From Adenanthera pavonina (taxonomy: Eukaryota > Streptophyta > Magnoliopsida > Fabales > Fabaceae), in contig JAIVEN010000004.1 of NCBI GenBank assembly GCA_026686845.1, positions 28,242,827 to 28,306,826 on the forward strand: a stretch of DNA of 64,000 nucleotides, in the 5' to 3' direction. The translations under genes and the position numbers were made by a program. The notes beneath the pieces were generated by a model that saw only the letters and a list, made by a program, of their open reading frames with translations, was not told where the DNA came from and searched no databases. Positions within the stretch are counted from its first letter, which is position 1; every line of letters begins with the position of its first letter. Of this stretch, positions 51,016 to 63,018 are shown piece after piece.

Positions 51016-51454
51016 TTATTTGTGTTGACTTGACTTGAAAAAGTATGTACACAAGATGTGAAAGCCACCATCCATGAATTCATTTTCTCAAATGGATTTG
51101 TACCTTATTTGTGTTGACTTGACTTGAAAAAGTATGTACACAAGCAGAAAGATGTGAAAGCCACCATCCACAAATTCATTTTCTCAAATGGATTTGTAAC
51201 TTATTTGTGTTGGCTTGACTTGAAAAAGTATGCACACAAGTAGAAAGATGTGAAAGCCATTATCCACCGTCAAATTCATTTTCTCAAATGGATTTGTACC
51301 TTATTTGTGTTGACTTGACTAGAAAAAGTATGTACACAAGCAGAAAGATGTGGAAGCCACCATCCACAGTCAAATTCATATTCTCAAATGGATTTGTACG
51401 TTATGTGTTGGCTTGACTTGAAAAAGTAAATACACAAGCAGAAAGTATTAGGAA
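51016..51454. repeat. 100-bp tandem repeat array (left part)
   Basis: Monomers start TTATTTGTGTTGACTTGACT at 51016, 51105, 51201, 51301 and 51401. Lengths are 89, 96, 100 and 100 bp, and the fifth is cut by a Copia LTR at 51455. Each ends 'tctcaaatggatttgta'. Monomers differ by a few percent, the first and last more. Diverged relatives of the same unit occur at 23490, 50690, 55670 and 56140. This is a local satellite, not a CRISPR. Confidence 0.9.
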
Positions 51455-54400
51455 TGTTAGCTTCCCAAGAGAGGGTGAATTTTAAACTTTAAAATTTCTC
51501 TACAAAAATACAATTTAACAGTGAGAGAAAAATTTTGCAAAAAGATAGAGTATGATGAAAATGAATATTAATGTAAGATAATAGGAGAAAAGACTTAGAG
51601 ATTTATCTTGATTCGGTCCAATTCACTTGACCTACGTCTAGTTCTCAAGCCATCACTTGAGATTTTCCATTATTTGCAAGAATTGAATGGGATCCTTGTG
51701 TAACACCCTACCTTTAAACACCTCCAGACTTGACTAAAACCTTCAAAACTCAACTAAACACGACCCAAACATCTTAAAACAACCTCCCAAAACTTCAGAA
51801 TAGCGGAAATGAACTAAACAACATCAAAATTTGGTCTGGGATTGCAGCCGTTATAGTACCGTCGCCGCTCTAAACCTCCCCTGTTTTACCTGGCTACTGG
51901 ACTTTCTGGCGTCGCGGTGCCCCTTGCTGGTTTTCCACACCAGCAAAATCCAATACCGGGGTGAATTTCCAATGTGCATAATTTTATACTCTGACCTCTG
52001 ATTGACTTGATTCCAACTCCTACAAGTCAATCTAGTCCCAAACTAACCATAGACGCCAATTTTACCTCAATCCAACTTCGTATGGAGAATCTGGATACCT
52101 GACACCTTTTTGGCTACTTTTTGACCAAAACTCACTATCCATATTTTCCATTTGCCACTAAAGACAATTTAACCAACCCGGACCATTCACACAGATCATA
52201 AACACTTAACCAACTTTTCAAAGAGATTTCACCTCAAAGGAACCACTACTCTGAAATTTGACCCCCTTGAACGCCAATTGACAAATTGGGCTACTTGCCT
52301 CAAAACACACCAACAAGGCCAATTCCACCCCTGGGCTTACAAACACTACCACATTGATTCCTCAATACCCTGAATCACATATACCACTATCCAGCATACA
52401 CAACACACAATGCAATTCCACATACATAACATACCAACAACATCCATGCAATCCACATCCATGTCATACATTTATTACAAAACCTTCTATCATACTTGGC
52501 ATAAGATACATATCCAAATTACACAAATACTATATAGACCTAATACTCCCACATCCGATGCTACTCCCTCGGCTTCTCAGTATTAGTGACAGAACCGTTA
52601 CCTGAAAGGTTAGTTATGGGAGAGGGGTGTGAGACAGGGTCTTAGTAACCAGGGACAACCATACACATATAGATACATATCCGTGAATGCAATGGGAAAT
52701 GAATGGAATGCAAGTCTCCCTCGCACACAACTAGAACCATGGGCTATCGTCATAACAGGACATTTTATATAGGTAATTCCCTTCCAACAGTCGATGAAGA
52801 TTGATTCTGGGACATTACCAAACTCACCTCCCATTAGTGCACCCGGCCAAAGGTAATACTAATGTTCGAACCGTGGCTCTCATTCCCCTGAACCATCACA
52901 AATTGATGATGATTTAGAGAAGGTGTAATCCCCTGTGCGCCTTCCCCTCCTGGCCATAGGAGGAGATTTAGTCGTAGGGATCCTATCCTTATCCTCCCTA
53001 ACATACATATTCCATCCTTATCCTTCCTAACATATATATTTCATCTTTATCCTCCCTAACATATATATATATCATATATCATATCGTCATCACATCATCA
53101 CCACCCAATTCGCCATATATCACAGTCTCATAATGCCATGTGGTGATGCTCATGTATCATCATATAATAATCATCATCATCTCAATGTCATGCTATGCAT
53201 CATGTTATATCATATCAATATCATCATCACATATGTAATCATCATCATAATCAATATCTAACTGTGTGCATACCACGATATATGAAAAACAGTACACACA
53301 AACATATCTATATCATGGTATAAAAAAAACATACATATATACACCAATATACATACTATTATACAATACAAATAATACAATACAAACAAACACCTTGTTA
53401 CCTCAAGTGTCAATACCACACACGCGAATTCCATGAACTTTTTGAGTTGTCCAACACGCTTGAACCCCTTTTAGGCTACCAAACAACCTTCATAATATCA
53501 CAATTCATCAATTAACACAGTATACCATTTAGCCAAAACCACAATTCAACCACTTTAGGCCTAACCGAAGGTTCCAATACCCCTTTCATGCATCAATAAG
53601 CTCTTAAGGACTATTCAAACACTACTCAACCATATACACTTTGGATTCCTAAGAGCCATAACCAAAAAAAACCTAGAGTTAAGCTCAAATCATGCATAAA
53701 CCCTTCAAAACTCGAACCCAAGCATCAAGAACATCAAAACACACTTCTTTAACCCCATATCATCTATTTCAATCGATGGATTTCAACTCAAACCTGAAAT
53801 CCCGACATATAACCCAAAAATCCTAAATTCAACTAAAGAAAAATGGAAAGGAAGGAGTAGAGATCACTTACCCATGTGAATCCAAGCTCTTGAGGTCCGA
53901 AAATCACTTCCAAAGCCCAGAAATCTCGAACCCTAACACAGCTCTCACATTCTTCTTCATCGCTCCCTTCGTTTCTTTCTTTCTGTTCTTCTGAAATGTT
54001 TCTGATTTAAACCAGAAACTCGAGTCTCATTGTGGCCTCAGATAAGTTCGCTACGGTTCCACCGTATTTCAGCTGAAACAACGCCACTGGACTTGCTCTC
54101 ACCACGGCGGCCCTGCTTCAAGCCGTGGTGTGGAGCTTTATTTTCCTCCACTTGAGCCTTCCTCCGTCCTGTTTCCTCCACTTCTGCACATAATGCCAAA
54201 ACAAAATCATGAAGGGGCGTTATACCTTGCAATGCCTCAGTACAATACTAGTACTCTATTCTAAGAACACTGAAAATTTTCACTCAACATTCTTACAAAT
54301 ATTTCCTAATACTCTTTGTGATTCACTTCACAAAAAATCTTTCTTCTAGATGAAGAAAAAATTTTACATAGAATGAATACTCTTTAGAATAGAGTAGATA

Positions 54401-55497
54401 TGAAAGTTATGGCATAATAAATAAGGTATGTGGTTTAAAGAGCTTTGACTAAGAAATTCAGCAAAGTTTTTATAAAGACATACTTAAATTCATTACCCAC
54501 AACTTCAAATGATATTCTATTTATAGATTTGTGACTTAACGAATTGTTGGACACTAGATCTAGCCATTAAAGATTTTAACCAACGGTTACTTTGTAAAAA
54601 TAGTTGTTCACCGACTGTATTTAATGCATTTAACATACCAAAATTCGAATTTTGGGTCTCAACAAACAAATTTTATAGAGACAGAAAGTTAATGATATTA
54701 ACGTTGAACTTCAAAATTTGTTTGTTCAAAGGTGATATTCGAATTACAAGTTTGCCAAAGATAACTTATATTAGTTCATGAGAATTTTTATACTGGAAGT
54801 GCATCCGAATAGTTTGGATAGTTGTCTCAAGTTTTCACAGTACACTTCAAAATTCAAATTTCAAATCCTAAAATTCATCTATTAGAGGCATATTCAACAT
54901 GATACAAAAGTTCTTTACTTACAAAGTTTGAGTATTGAACTATAAAATTCGTCTATCAAAAGCATGCTTAAACGAAACTCATAAGTTCTCATTTTGAAAT
55001 TCGCATTTTGAAGTTTAAAGTTTTCTGTCAGAGGCAGTGGTAGTGAACTCATTTTGAATTTCACCAACATTCTAATTTTAACTAAACTTCATATAAATTT
55101 TGCATGCTTTCACTAACAATACTTAGTCTGAAATTCGAATTTTAGAACTGAAATTTGTCTATCAGACATGAAAACTCTAACTTCGAATTTCACAAAGTAA
55201 AGTTCAAATTTTACACCAAAAAAACATAAGTCATTAGACAAAATTCGTTTGTTAGCTAATATTTCTCAATTCTAACATATGTTAATAGTAGATAACTTTG
55301 AAATTACTCATTTAAGCATTATGGTAATATAAATAAGTAAGAATCAAAGTTTTTAATCTAGTGTACATAATAAGAAATCCTAAAAACTAAATTTTCATTT
55401 ATTCTTCACTGGATTTCTTCACTTTATCTTTTCATACTCTTTTGATATTTTTTTTTCAAACTTTAGTTGTTTGAAATAATCAAAACTTCTTATTCAA
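51455..55497 (-). repeat. Copia solo LTR, split by LTR C2
   Basis: Start TGTTAGCTTCCCAAGAG matches the Copia LTR start. Its pieces, 51455-51698 and 54225 to about 55497, together align with the Copia LTR, including the 'cccacaacttcaaatgat' U5 side and the TTCGAA-type U3 motifs, which are more decayed than in other copies. The right end (near 'cttattcaa') is approximate. I could not find a target duplication, perhaps because the tandem repeat around it recombined. Confidence 0.8.
51699..54224 (-). repeat. Solo LTR 'C2' (Ty3-gypsy type)
   Basis: TGTAACACCC to GGGGCGTTATA, 2526 bp, with a perfect CCTTG duplication (51694-51698 and 54225-54229). Excision restores the Copia LTR sequence. Same family as C1 and C3. 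The frames inside are artefacts. Confidence 0.88.
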
Positions 55498-55610
55498 ATG
55501 GATTTGTACCTTGTTTGTGTTGACTTGACTTGAAAATGTATGCACACAAATAGAAAGATATGAAAGCCACCATCCACAAATTCATTTTCTCAAATGATCA
55601 CTACATCAAT
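55498..55610. repeat. 100-bp tandem repeat (right part)
   Basis: After the LTR the monomer resumes ('aaatggatttgtacc', then one full unit 'ttgtttgtgttgacttgact...tcattttctcaaatg'). It shows the array was one block before the insertion. Confidence 0.85.
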
Positions 55611-57261
55611 GAATTGTAAAATACAATCATAAATGTGGGCCATTAAAAAAAATGATATCGACTCAACATTATTGTGCCATGTTCTCTACGCTTAGTGTAT
55701 ATAAGTTGACTTGACTTGGAAATATATGGTTATGAGTAGAAAGGTGACTCATTCTATTTTATTCTTTTGCTTTTTAGCCACATCAATTAATGAGTTGCAA
55801 AATGTGTAGGCAATTTCCTCATTGTAGAAGCTCAATAGTTTTGCTGCCAGTGAAACTGACTTAATATGATAAATGCATGCATTAGAATTGAAAATTTATT
55901 TTGTTGTAAAAATAAATCAATAATGATTCTTAATTTCGTTTTGGCTAATTTTTAAGCAAAATAATACCTATTTTACTTTAAGTAAAATATCAAATTTTAA
56001 AATAAGAGTTCTAAAAAAAAATAATGTGTGGGAGTATTCAAACTATAACAAATTATTGTGTCATTTTCTCAACACCGTAGTTATGAGTTGTCTTGATCAA
56101 CTAACAAAATTGCGGACACAAGTAGAAAGATGGACTGTCCGCATTGAGAACTTTTTCTCTACGCTACACATATAAGAATTGACTTGACTTTAAAAAAAAA
56201 TCATGGACACGAGCAGAAAGATAAGATAACCACCATCTATCATTTTTTCCCCAAATCAGTGACTTGTTAAAATACTTGACACTATTCACATTGACAGAAC
56301 CTTAATCATTTTCTTATCTTTTTTTTTTTTGCCAACCTAATCGTTTTCTTATCAATGAAATGAATTTAGTGTGTGTGTGTGTGTGTATATTATATATACA
56401 CACACGCATACATTTTTTTTTGGCCAAATATACATACATACTTTGAAGCCATAAAATTACGTTAGGTGAAAGATGAATCCATAATCATTTTAAAATTTGT
56501 AAGTTAAATATTCATTTCTAATATGAATTGCAATTTGTTATATGAAATATTTCTTATGGAGGAAAAAGCATTATTCATTTGCATTAGAAACTACACCGTG
56601 CAATTTTTCAGTAAAAGAATGTGAACTTTTTAAAATTTTTCCCAAGAATTTAGTGATCATTCAACTTTTTTTAAAAAAAAATTTACGTCATGATATATTT
56701 TTTTCAATCTAGTAAGGTGGCTTCATCATGAAGTTGTTTTCATCAGCTTGGCTACATATATAGTTGATATCATTTTCTCCAGCTTGACATTATATATTGG
56801 CCTATTCTTCAACTTTGTCGGAGAAGATCATGATTATTAAATTTGCAAATACATAAACGAATTTGCTAGAGAGAGGAATTAAAAATCGAATGAAAATTTA
56901 TGAAAAAATTTGCGTACATATAAAATAACAAAAAGGACTCAGAAAAAGCAAGTTTGTGTCTTGACTTTGATTGGACTGAAAATGCAAATACTTTAAGGTG
57001 CAAATAAATTGATTTCAATGCCAAATTCGAGACATTTAAAAATAAGGGTTAATTAAAGAGCAAATTTACCCTGAAAGTATAGGTATCATAAATAAACTTT
57101 TAGAGGAATATTGTTTATTATGTTTCAAAGTCAGAGCAATGTCACTCTATACTAACAAATCCTATAAATGGCTATTATACATGTTGCTTCGTCATTCTCT
57201 AACTAACAGTTAACATTATGAGTTTGTTAGTATTTAGGGCAATGTCACCCTATATTAATAA
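55611..57261. other. Non-coding, diverged repeat units
   Basis: No gene. Diverged relatives of the 100-bp unit lie at about 55660-55760, 56040-56130 and 56140-56260, partly shared with 23200-23680. A GT repeat is at 56370-56390. Ends at AATAA, target duplication of the next solo LTR. Confidence 0.6.
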
Positions 57262-59123
57262 TGTTAGCAAGGCTGACTTCCCAAGAGGGGGGTGAATTGG
57301 GAAGATTGGAATTTTTCTGCACAAAGTAGAATGGGTGAAGATTCCACAATATAAAGGAGGTAATGTATAAAAACAGAGCAAGCTGAAAAGTGAGGATGAA
57401 GATAAGAAGACTCAGTAATTTATCCTAGTTCGATCTATCCACTCGACCTACGTCCAGTCCCCAAGACAATTCTTGAGATTTTTTTCACTATACAGCAAGA
57501 ATTCAACGGGCTTCTTACTAATGTCTCAGTACAAAGAGTATGCTCTATTTTCTGGAGCTTTCTCACTCTCTCTAAGCACTTCTACTATGTGCTTCCCAAT
57601 CCCCTTGTGATTCCCCTCACAAGTAAGTCTATCTTCCAGATGAAGAGTAGATTGTTTACAAAGATATAACTCTCTTGAATAGAGTAGGTATGAATGTTAA
57701 AGTACAGATATTGAAGTTAGAGGGTAAAAGCTCTTGATAAGAAAATTTGACAGAAATTCGGTATATACAAGTTTGATTTGTTACCCACAACTTCAAATGA
57801 TATTGTATTTATAGATTTAGGTCCCAACTATTCGTTAGAGACAAAATCTATCCGTTGGGGAAGTTATCCAACGGTTATCCTGAAAAGTTATCCATTAACC
57901 AACCGCATTTAATGCTTCTGACATACTGAAATTCGAATTTTGGTTGGTCAACAGATGAATTTCAGAGGAACCGAAGGTTAAAGCTTCCAACGTAAAAATA
58001 CGAAGTTCGTCTGTCCATGAAGTGAAATTCGAATTTTGAAACTAGTAAAATGTTTTCACGTTGTGACATACGAATTTCCAAGAAGAAAGTTTTTCTGTTA
58101 AGTATGAACAGTGTTTTCAATTTTCTACAGTGCCCTCGAAATTCGAATTTTGGAAGGCCAAAATTTGTCTGTTCCTAGTACATTAAAAAAGGTACAGTGT
58201 TTTACTTTCTTCGAAATTCGAATGTTGCAAGAGTGAAGTTCGTCTGTCAGAGAGAATCTTTTCAGACTAACCTCAACATTCGAAGTTACAAAACTCGGTC
58301 ATTCGTATGTCAACATTTCATTCCAACAGACTCACAACCTTTGGCTTCTGAAATTCGAATTTTAATGTTCAAAGTTCGTCTGACAGAGAGCAGTTTTGAA
58401 ACTTAATTTATTCTTGATCTCAGATGAACTTTAACATTGTTTCAGACGAATTTCTTCCATTTTCATAAGTTGTGTTTTGTCTGAAATTCGAATTTTGAAG
58501 AGTCAAAGTTCATCTGTCTTAAAGAAGCTTCTTTCAGACTTATATGAAAATTCAAATGTTGGAAAGCCAAAGTTCGTTTGTCAGAGAGCATTTTTCAAAC
58601 TCAATTTCTTCTTGATTTCAAATGAACTTCAACATTATTTCAGACGAATTTCTTTAGTATTCCCAAATTATATTTTGTCTGAAATTCGAATGTTGAAGTT
58701 GCGAAGTTCGTCGGTCACAAAAAGGCTTCTTTCAGACTTAGATGAAAATTCGAATTTTGGAGAATCAAAATTCGTCTGTCAGAGAGATATCTCTTCAGAC
58801 TTATTCAGTTTTAGCTCGAAATTCGAATTTTCAAAGGCAAAGTTCGAATTTCCATATGACAGTTCAGTTTAAACTTCTCAAACTTCGTCTGTTTGTGGGT
58901 GTTTTTCAAATAAATCAAGATTTAACATAAAATCAAGGTTTGAAAACGTCTTTTCTCCAAATTAAAATCTTTTATCCTCATTAAAACATAACAAAAGATC
59001 CTATAGAAGATCTAACAGCTATTACTCAAAAATTCTTCACTTGAAACACTTTGATCTCCTTTGATATCTTCAATCCAAACTCTTGGATGTTAGTTTGGAA
59101 TCATCAAAACTCTTGATTCAACA
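57262..59123 (-). repeat. Copia solo LTR with expanded U3 motif array
   Basis: TGTTAGCAAGG to GATTCAACA, 1862 bp, with a perfect AATAA duplication (57257-57261, 59124-59128). About 200 bp longer than the LTRs of the complete element; the extra length is additional TTCGAA/TTCGTCTG units around 58480-58760. TATAAATA at about 57806-57813 (minus) supports orientation. Frames 58197-58930 are produced by the motif array and are not genes. Confidence 0.9.
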
Positions 59124-59159
59124 AATAAACCCCATGAATTGGAGCAATGTGATCATACA

Positions 59160-59440
59160 TTAAGAGACCTCATTAGGCCAAGGCTTCGATGTTCCCATGG
59201 AGTTTAGTTCAACCTCTAATGGGTGCACCCATCATGTCCAATGTGCATCCGATATCAACGGACAGTGCCCTAACCAGCTGAAAGCTAGCTGCAGGTGGCT
59301 GCAACGGCCCTTGCACAGTGTTCAGGACTGATCAGTATTGTTGAAATGGCAGTGGGAGGTGTGAAGCCACTAATTATTCGAAATTATTGAACGATATGCT
59401 GCTTACACTTACCCTATGGATGATAATAACGTCTATTTTT
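59160..59440 (+). pseudogene. Thaumatin-like pseudogene 2, fragment
   Basis: Only the C-terminal half remains. Residues like GQGFDVPMEF and NGCTHH are in one frame; GQCPNQLKA follows. A Cys-rich part is in another frame, with the DNA for CCxxGSGRCEATNYS kept at about 59339-59380, unlike copy 1. A frameshift, stops and loss of the C-terminus end any coding role. The nucleotide sequence aligns with 25005-25285 of copy 1. The 5' half is absent; a Copia solo LTR lies just upstream and may mark the break. Confidence 0.88.
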
Positions 59441-60503
59441 TTAAAGGTTCATATGGTTTTCAAAGAAAACATCGAGATACTTCTTATTTTAAGTTTGCAG
59501 TGATTCTTAACCATGGAAGCATGAAATTTTTGTTTATAAAATTTTATATGTAATTAAAACTTAAAATACATAAACACTTTCTGCCTCTCACACTGAATCT
59601 AAATTCTTTTTTTCTCCACTCATTGGGATCACAGTGGAATTCCAATCATAGTTGTTTAAAATTCAAGTTCACTTGTTTAACTGGCAACTACAAAAAAATA
59701 AATAAATAAACTGATATGCCTAGCTCTATTAAACAATGCGAGTCAATTTAATCTATGACTTTTTCTTTAGAATCTGTTTACTTGTAGTGGGAAAACTGAG
59801 TATTATTCATGGGCCATATCAAACACACCCCCCCCTAAAAAATATATTTCTCAATCCTTCTCTCTCCATTATAAATGTTTTGGGTAAAATGGAAAAAAAT
59901 TATTTAATACACTTTAAATATTGCAAAGTGAATTATATTTTGAATGTATCAAAAGCTTCTAAAATATGCTCTATATAATAGAGGGAGTAATTTTTTTTTT
60001 CAAACATTACATGATCAATTCTTTGTACTCCTTTGGTGACAAAAAATGATAATATACAATGTATTCACATTTTTTTACAAAAAAAATATAAAGAAAATAA
60101 ATGAATTTTACATTAGAATTATATTTTTTATCATTATTTCTTTGGCCCCAAGGGGGCTATAATTATATAACCCTTTTCATATTTGTTAAGAATATATTGG
60201 TATGTTAGAAGGATTGTGTTAGGCTGGATGTCTTGTACTCCTTAGCCTATGAATTAGTGATGGATTGATGTAAAGATCTGTGAATGAATTAAACTGAACT
60301 AAACTATACTTCTGTTTTGTTTGTACCCACTTTGTGTTACATAATAAAATAGGAAAAATGATGCAATAGGAGGGAAAAAAAGGGTAATATAAGTATTAGG
60401 AAAATAATATGGTTGATTTAATTGGAGAATAAGAAGCATGAAAGCTTGTTAGTATGCATGAATGTATGGTTAATTAGTTTAGGTGAGTTTCCTACTTCTC
60501 ATA
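59441..60503. other. Non-coding, first part paralogous to 37533-37920
   Basis: 59445-59830 aligns with the sequence right of LTR D and shows the site without LTR D. The rest is AT-rich. The short frame at 59736-59978 has no domain. Confidence 0.65.
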
Positions 60504-63018
60504 TGTAACACCCCTCATGACATTGTTTTGGCATTGTGTGTAGAACTGGAGGAAAACAGGACGAAGGAAGGTTCAAGTGGGGTAGAAATGAGCTCCATGC
60601 CACAGTAACAGCAAGTCCAGTGGTGTTGTTTCAGGTAAAACACAGTGGCATCGCGGCGGACTTATTTGAGGCCATGGCGAGAGTCGAGGATTTTGTTTAA
60701 ATCAAAAACATTTTGGACGAACAGAAAGAAAAAAAGTAGAGGGAGTGACGAGGAGCTGTGCTAGGGTTTGAGTTTTTTGGCCATTGGGAGTGATTTTCGA
60801 ACCTTGGAAGCTTGGATTCACATTAGTAAGTGATCCCTACTCCTCTCTCTCCATTTTCTTCTATTGAATTTAGGGTTTTTCGATTATATGTTGGAATTTC
60901 TAGTTTGGGTTGAAATCCACCAATTGAAATGGATGAAATGGGATTAAAGAAGTGTGTTTTGGTGTTCTTGATGCTTGGGTGTGAGTTTTGAAGGATGTAT
61001 GTATGATTTGAGCTTAACCCTAAGTTGTTTTTTATTAGGGCTCTTGGGAATCCGAAATGTATGAGATTGTTTGGTGCTTGAATGATTCCTAGGAGCTTAA
61101 TGATGCATGAAAGGGGTGTTGGAACCTTGGGTTAGGCTAAAATGGTTGAATTATGATGTTTAGTTTATTGATATATGTTGTTAATTGAGGAATTATGGTA
61201 TTATGAAGGTTGTTTGGTAGCCTAAAAGGGGTTCAAGCATGGTGGACAACTCGAGAAGTTCATAGAATTTGCGTGTGTGGTATTGACACTTGAGGTAACC
61301 GGGTATTTGTTTGTATTGTGTTATTTGTATGGTATAATAGTACGTATATTTGTATATATATATATGCATGTTTCTTTCATACCACGATATAGATATGTTT
61401 GTGTGTATTATTTTCTATATATCATGGTATGCACACAGCTAAATGATGATTATGATTATAACGATGATTACATATGTGATAATGATATTGATATGATATG
61501 ATATGATATGATGCATAGCATAACATTGAGATCATGACGATTATTATATGATGATCATACATGAGCATCACCACATGGCATTACAAGATTGTGAAATATG
61601 GCGGATTGGGTGGTGATGATGATATGATATATGATGATATATATATATATGTTAGGGAGGATAAGGATTAAATATATATATATGTTATGGAGGATTAGGA
61701 TAGGATCCCTGTCGCTAAATCCTCCCCTATAGCCAGGGGAGCCAAGTGGCAGTAGACTACATCTTCCCTAAATCACCATCAATTCGTGATGGTCCAAGGG
61801 AAGGAGAGCCACGACCCGAACATTAGTGTTACCTTTGGTTGGGTACACTAATGAGAGGTGAGCTTAATGATGTCCCGGAATTAGTTTTCACCAACTGTTA
61901 GAAGGGAATTACCTATATGAAATGTCCTATTATGACGATAGCCAGTGGTTGTAGATGTATGTAAGGGAGACTTGCATTCCATTTATTTCACATTGTATTC
62001 ATGGATTGTATGAGTTATATATGTATATATGTGTGTGTGTGTGTGTGTGGTTATCCCCGGTTACTGAGATATTGTCTCACACCCCTCTCCCATGAACTAA
62101 CCTTTCAGGTGAAGGTTCTGACACTAGTCCGGAGAAGACGCATGAGAAGTATCGAACATGAGAATACCAGGTCTATGTAGTATATATGTGTTTTGGATAT
62201 GTATCTCGTGCCAGGTAGGATAGGATGTTTTGTAATGTATGTATGACATTGTAAGCATTGTTATGTATGTGGAATTGTATTGTATGTGCTATGTATGCTG
62301 AATAGTGGTGTATGTGTGATTCGAGGTATTGAGGAATCAATGTGGTATTATTTGTAAGCCCAAAGGTGGAATTAGACCTAGTTGGTGTGTTTGGGGCAAA
62401 TAGCCCAATTTGTCAAATGGTGTTCAAGGGGGTCAAATCTCAGAAGAACAGTTCCGTTGAGGTGAAACCTATTTAGATAAGTTGGTTAAGTGATTTTGAA
62501 CCTGTGTGAATGGTTCCGAGTGGTTGAATTGCCTTTGGTGGCAAATGAAAGTGGTGAGTTGTGAGTTTTGGTCAAAAAGTGGCCAAAACAGTATCAGGTG
62601 TCTTAACTCTCTATATGGAGTTGGATTGAGGTGAAAGTGATGTCTATTGATAGATTGGGACTAGATTGACTTGTAGGAATTGAAATCAGGTCAATCGGAG
62701 GTTGAAGCATAAAGTTATGCGTGTCGGAAGTTCGTCCCGAAGTGTGGAAGTTGCTGGTATAGAAAACTAGTAGGGGGCGCCATGGCGCCAGGAAGCAGGT
62801 TGCGACGCTAGAGAGTCCAGTAGTGTATGTGAAATAGAGGAGGTCTAGAGCCGTAGTGGCACTATAGCGGCCGTGACCCCAACCCACTTTCTGGTGTTTT
62901 GTGTTATTTTTTCGCTGCCTGGTGTTTTAAGAAGTTGTTTTGAGATGTTTGGATTGTGTTTAGTTGGATTTTGAAGTTTGTGGTCAAGTCTGGAGGTGTT
63001 TAGAGGTGGGATGTTACA
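60504..63018 (+). repeat. LTR 'C3' (Ty3-gypsy type)
   Basis: TGTAACACCCC to GATGTTACA, 2515 bp, the best-preserved ends of this family. It is the reverse complement of C1 and C2 in layout. Flanking pentamers TCATA and TTTCA do not match, unlike most of the other LTRs here. Contains an ATATG pentamer repeat (61491-61512) and a GT repeat (62030-62049). Frames inside (61277-61501, 62603-63030) are artefacts. Confidence 0.85.

Noticed and set aside
51016..51454. CRISPR-like array
   Set aside because: The units are head-to-tail 100-bp monomers without unique spacers, in a plant genome.
57900..58900. Heat-shock element array
   Set aside because: Heat-shock elements need GAA and TTC units two bases apart; here TTC and GAA abut (TTCGAA) or are one base apart, so the match is poor.
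58197..58930. Repeated 'MSEIRI...SSV' type frames in the Copia LTRs (also 10112-10297 and 20269-20454)
   Set aside because: They arise from the iterated U3 motif array read in one frame; non-coding LTR, not a repeat protein.
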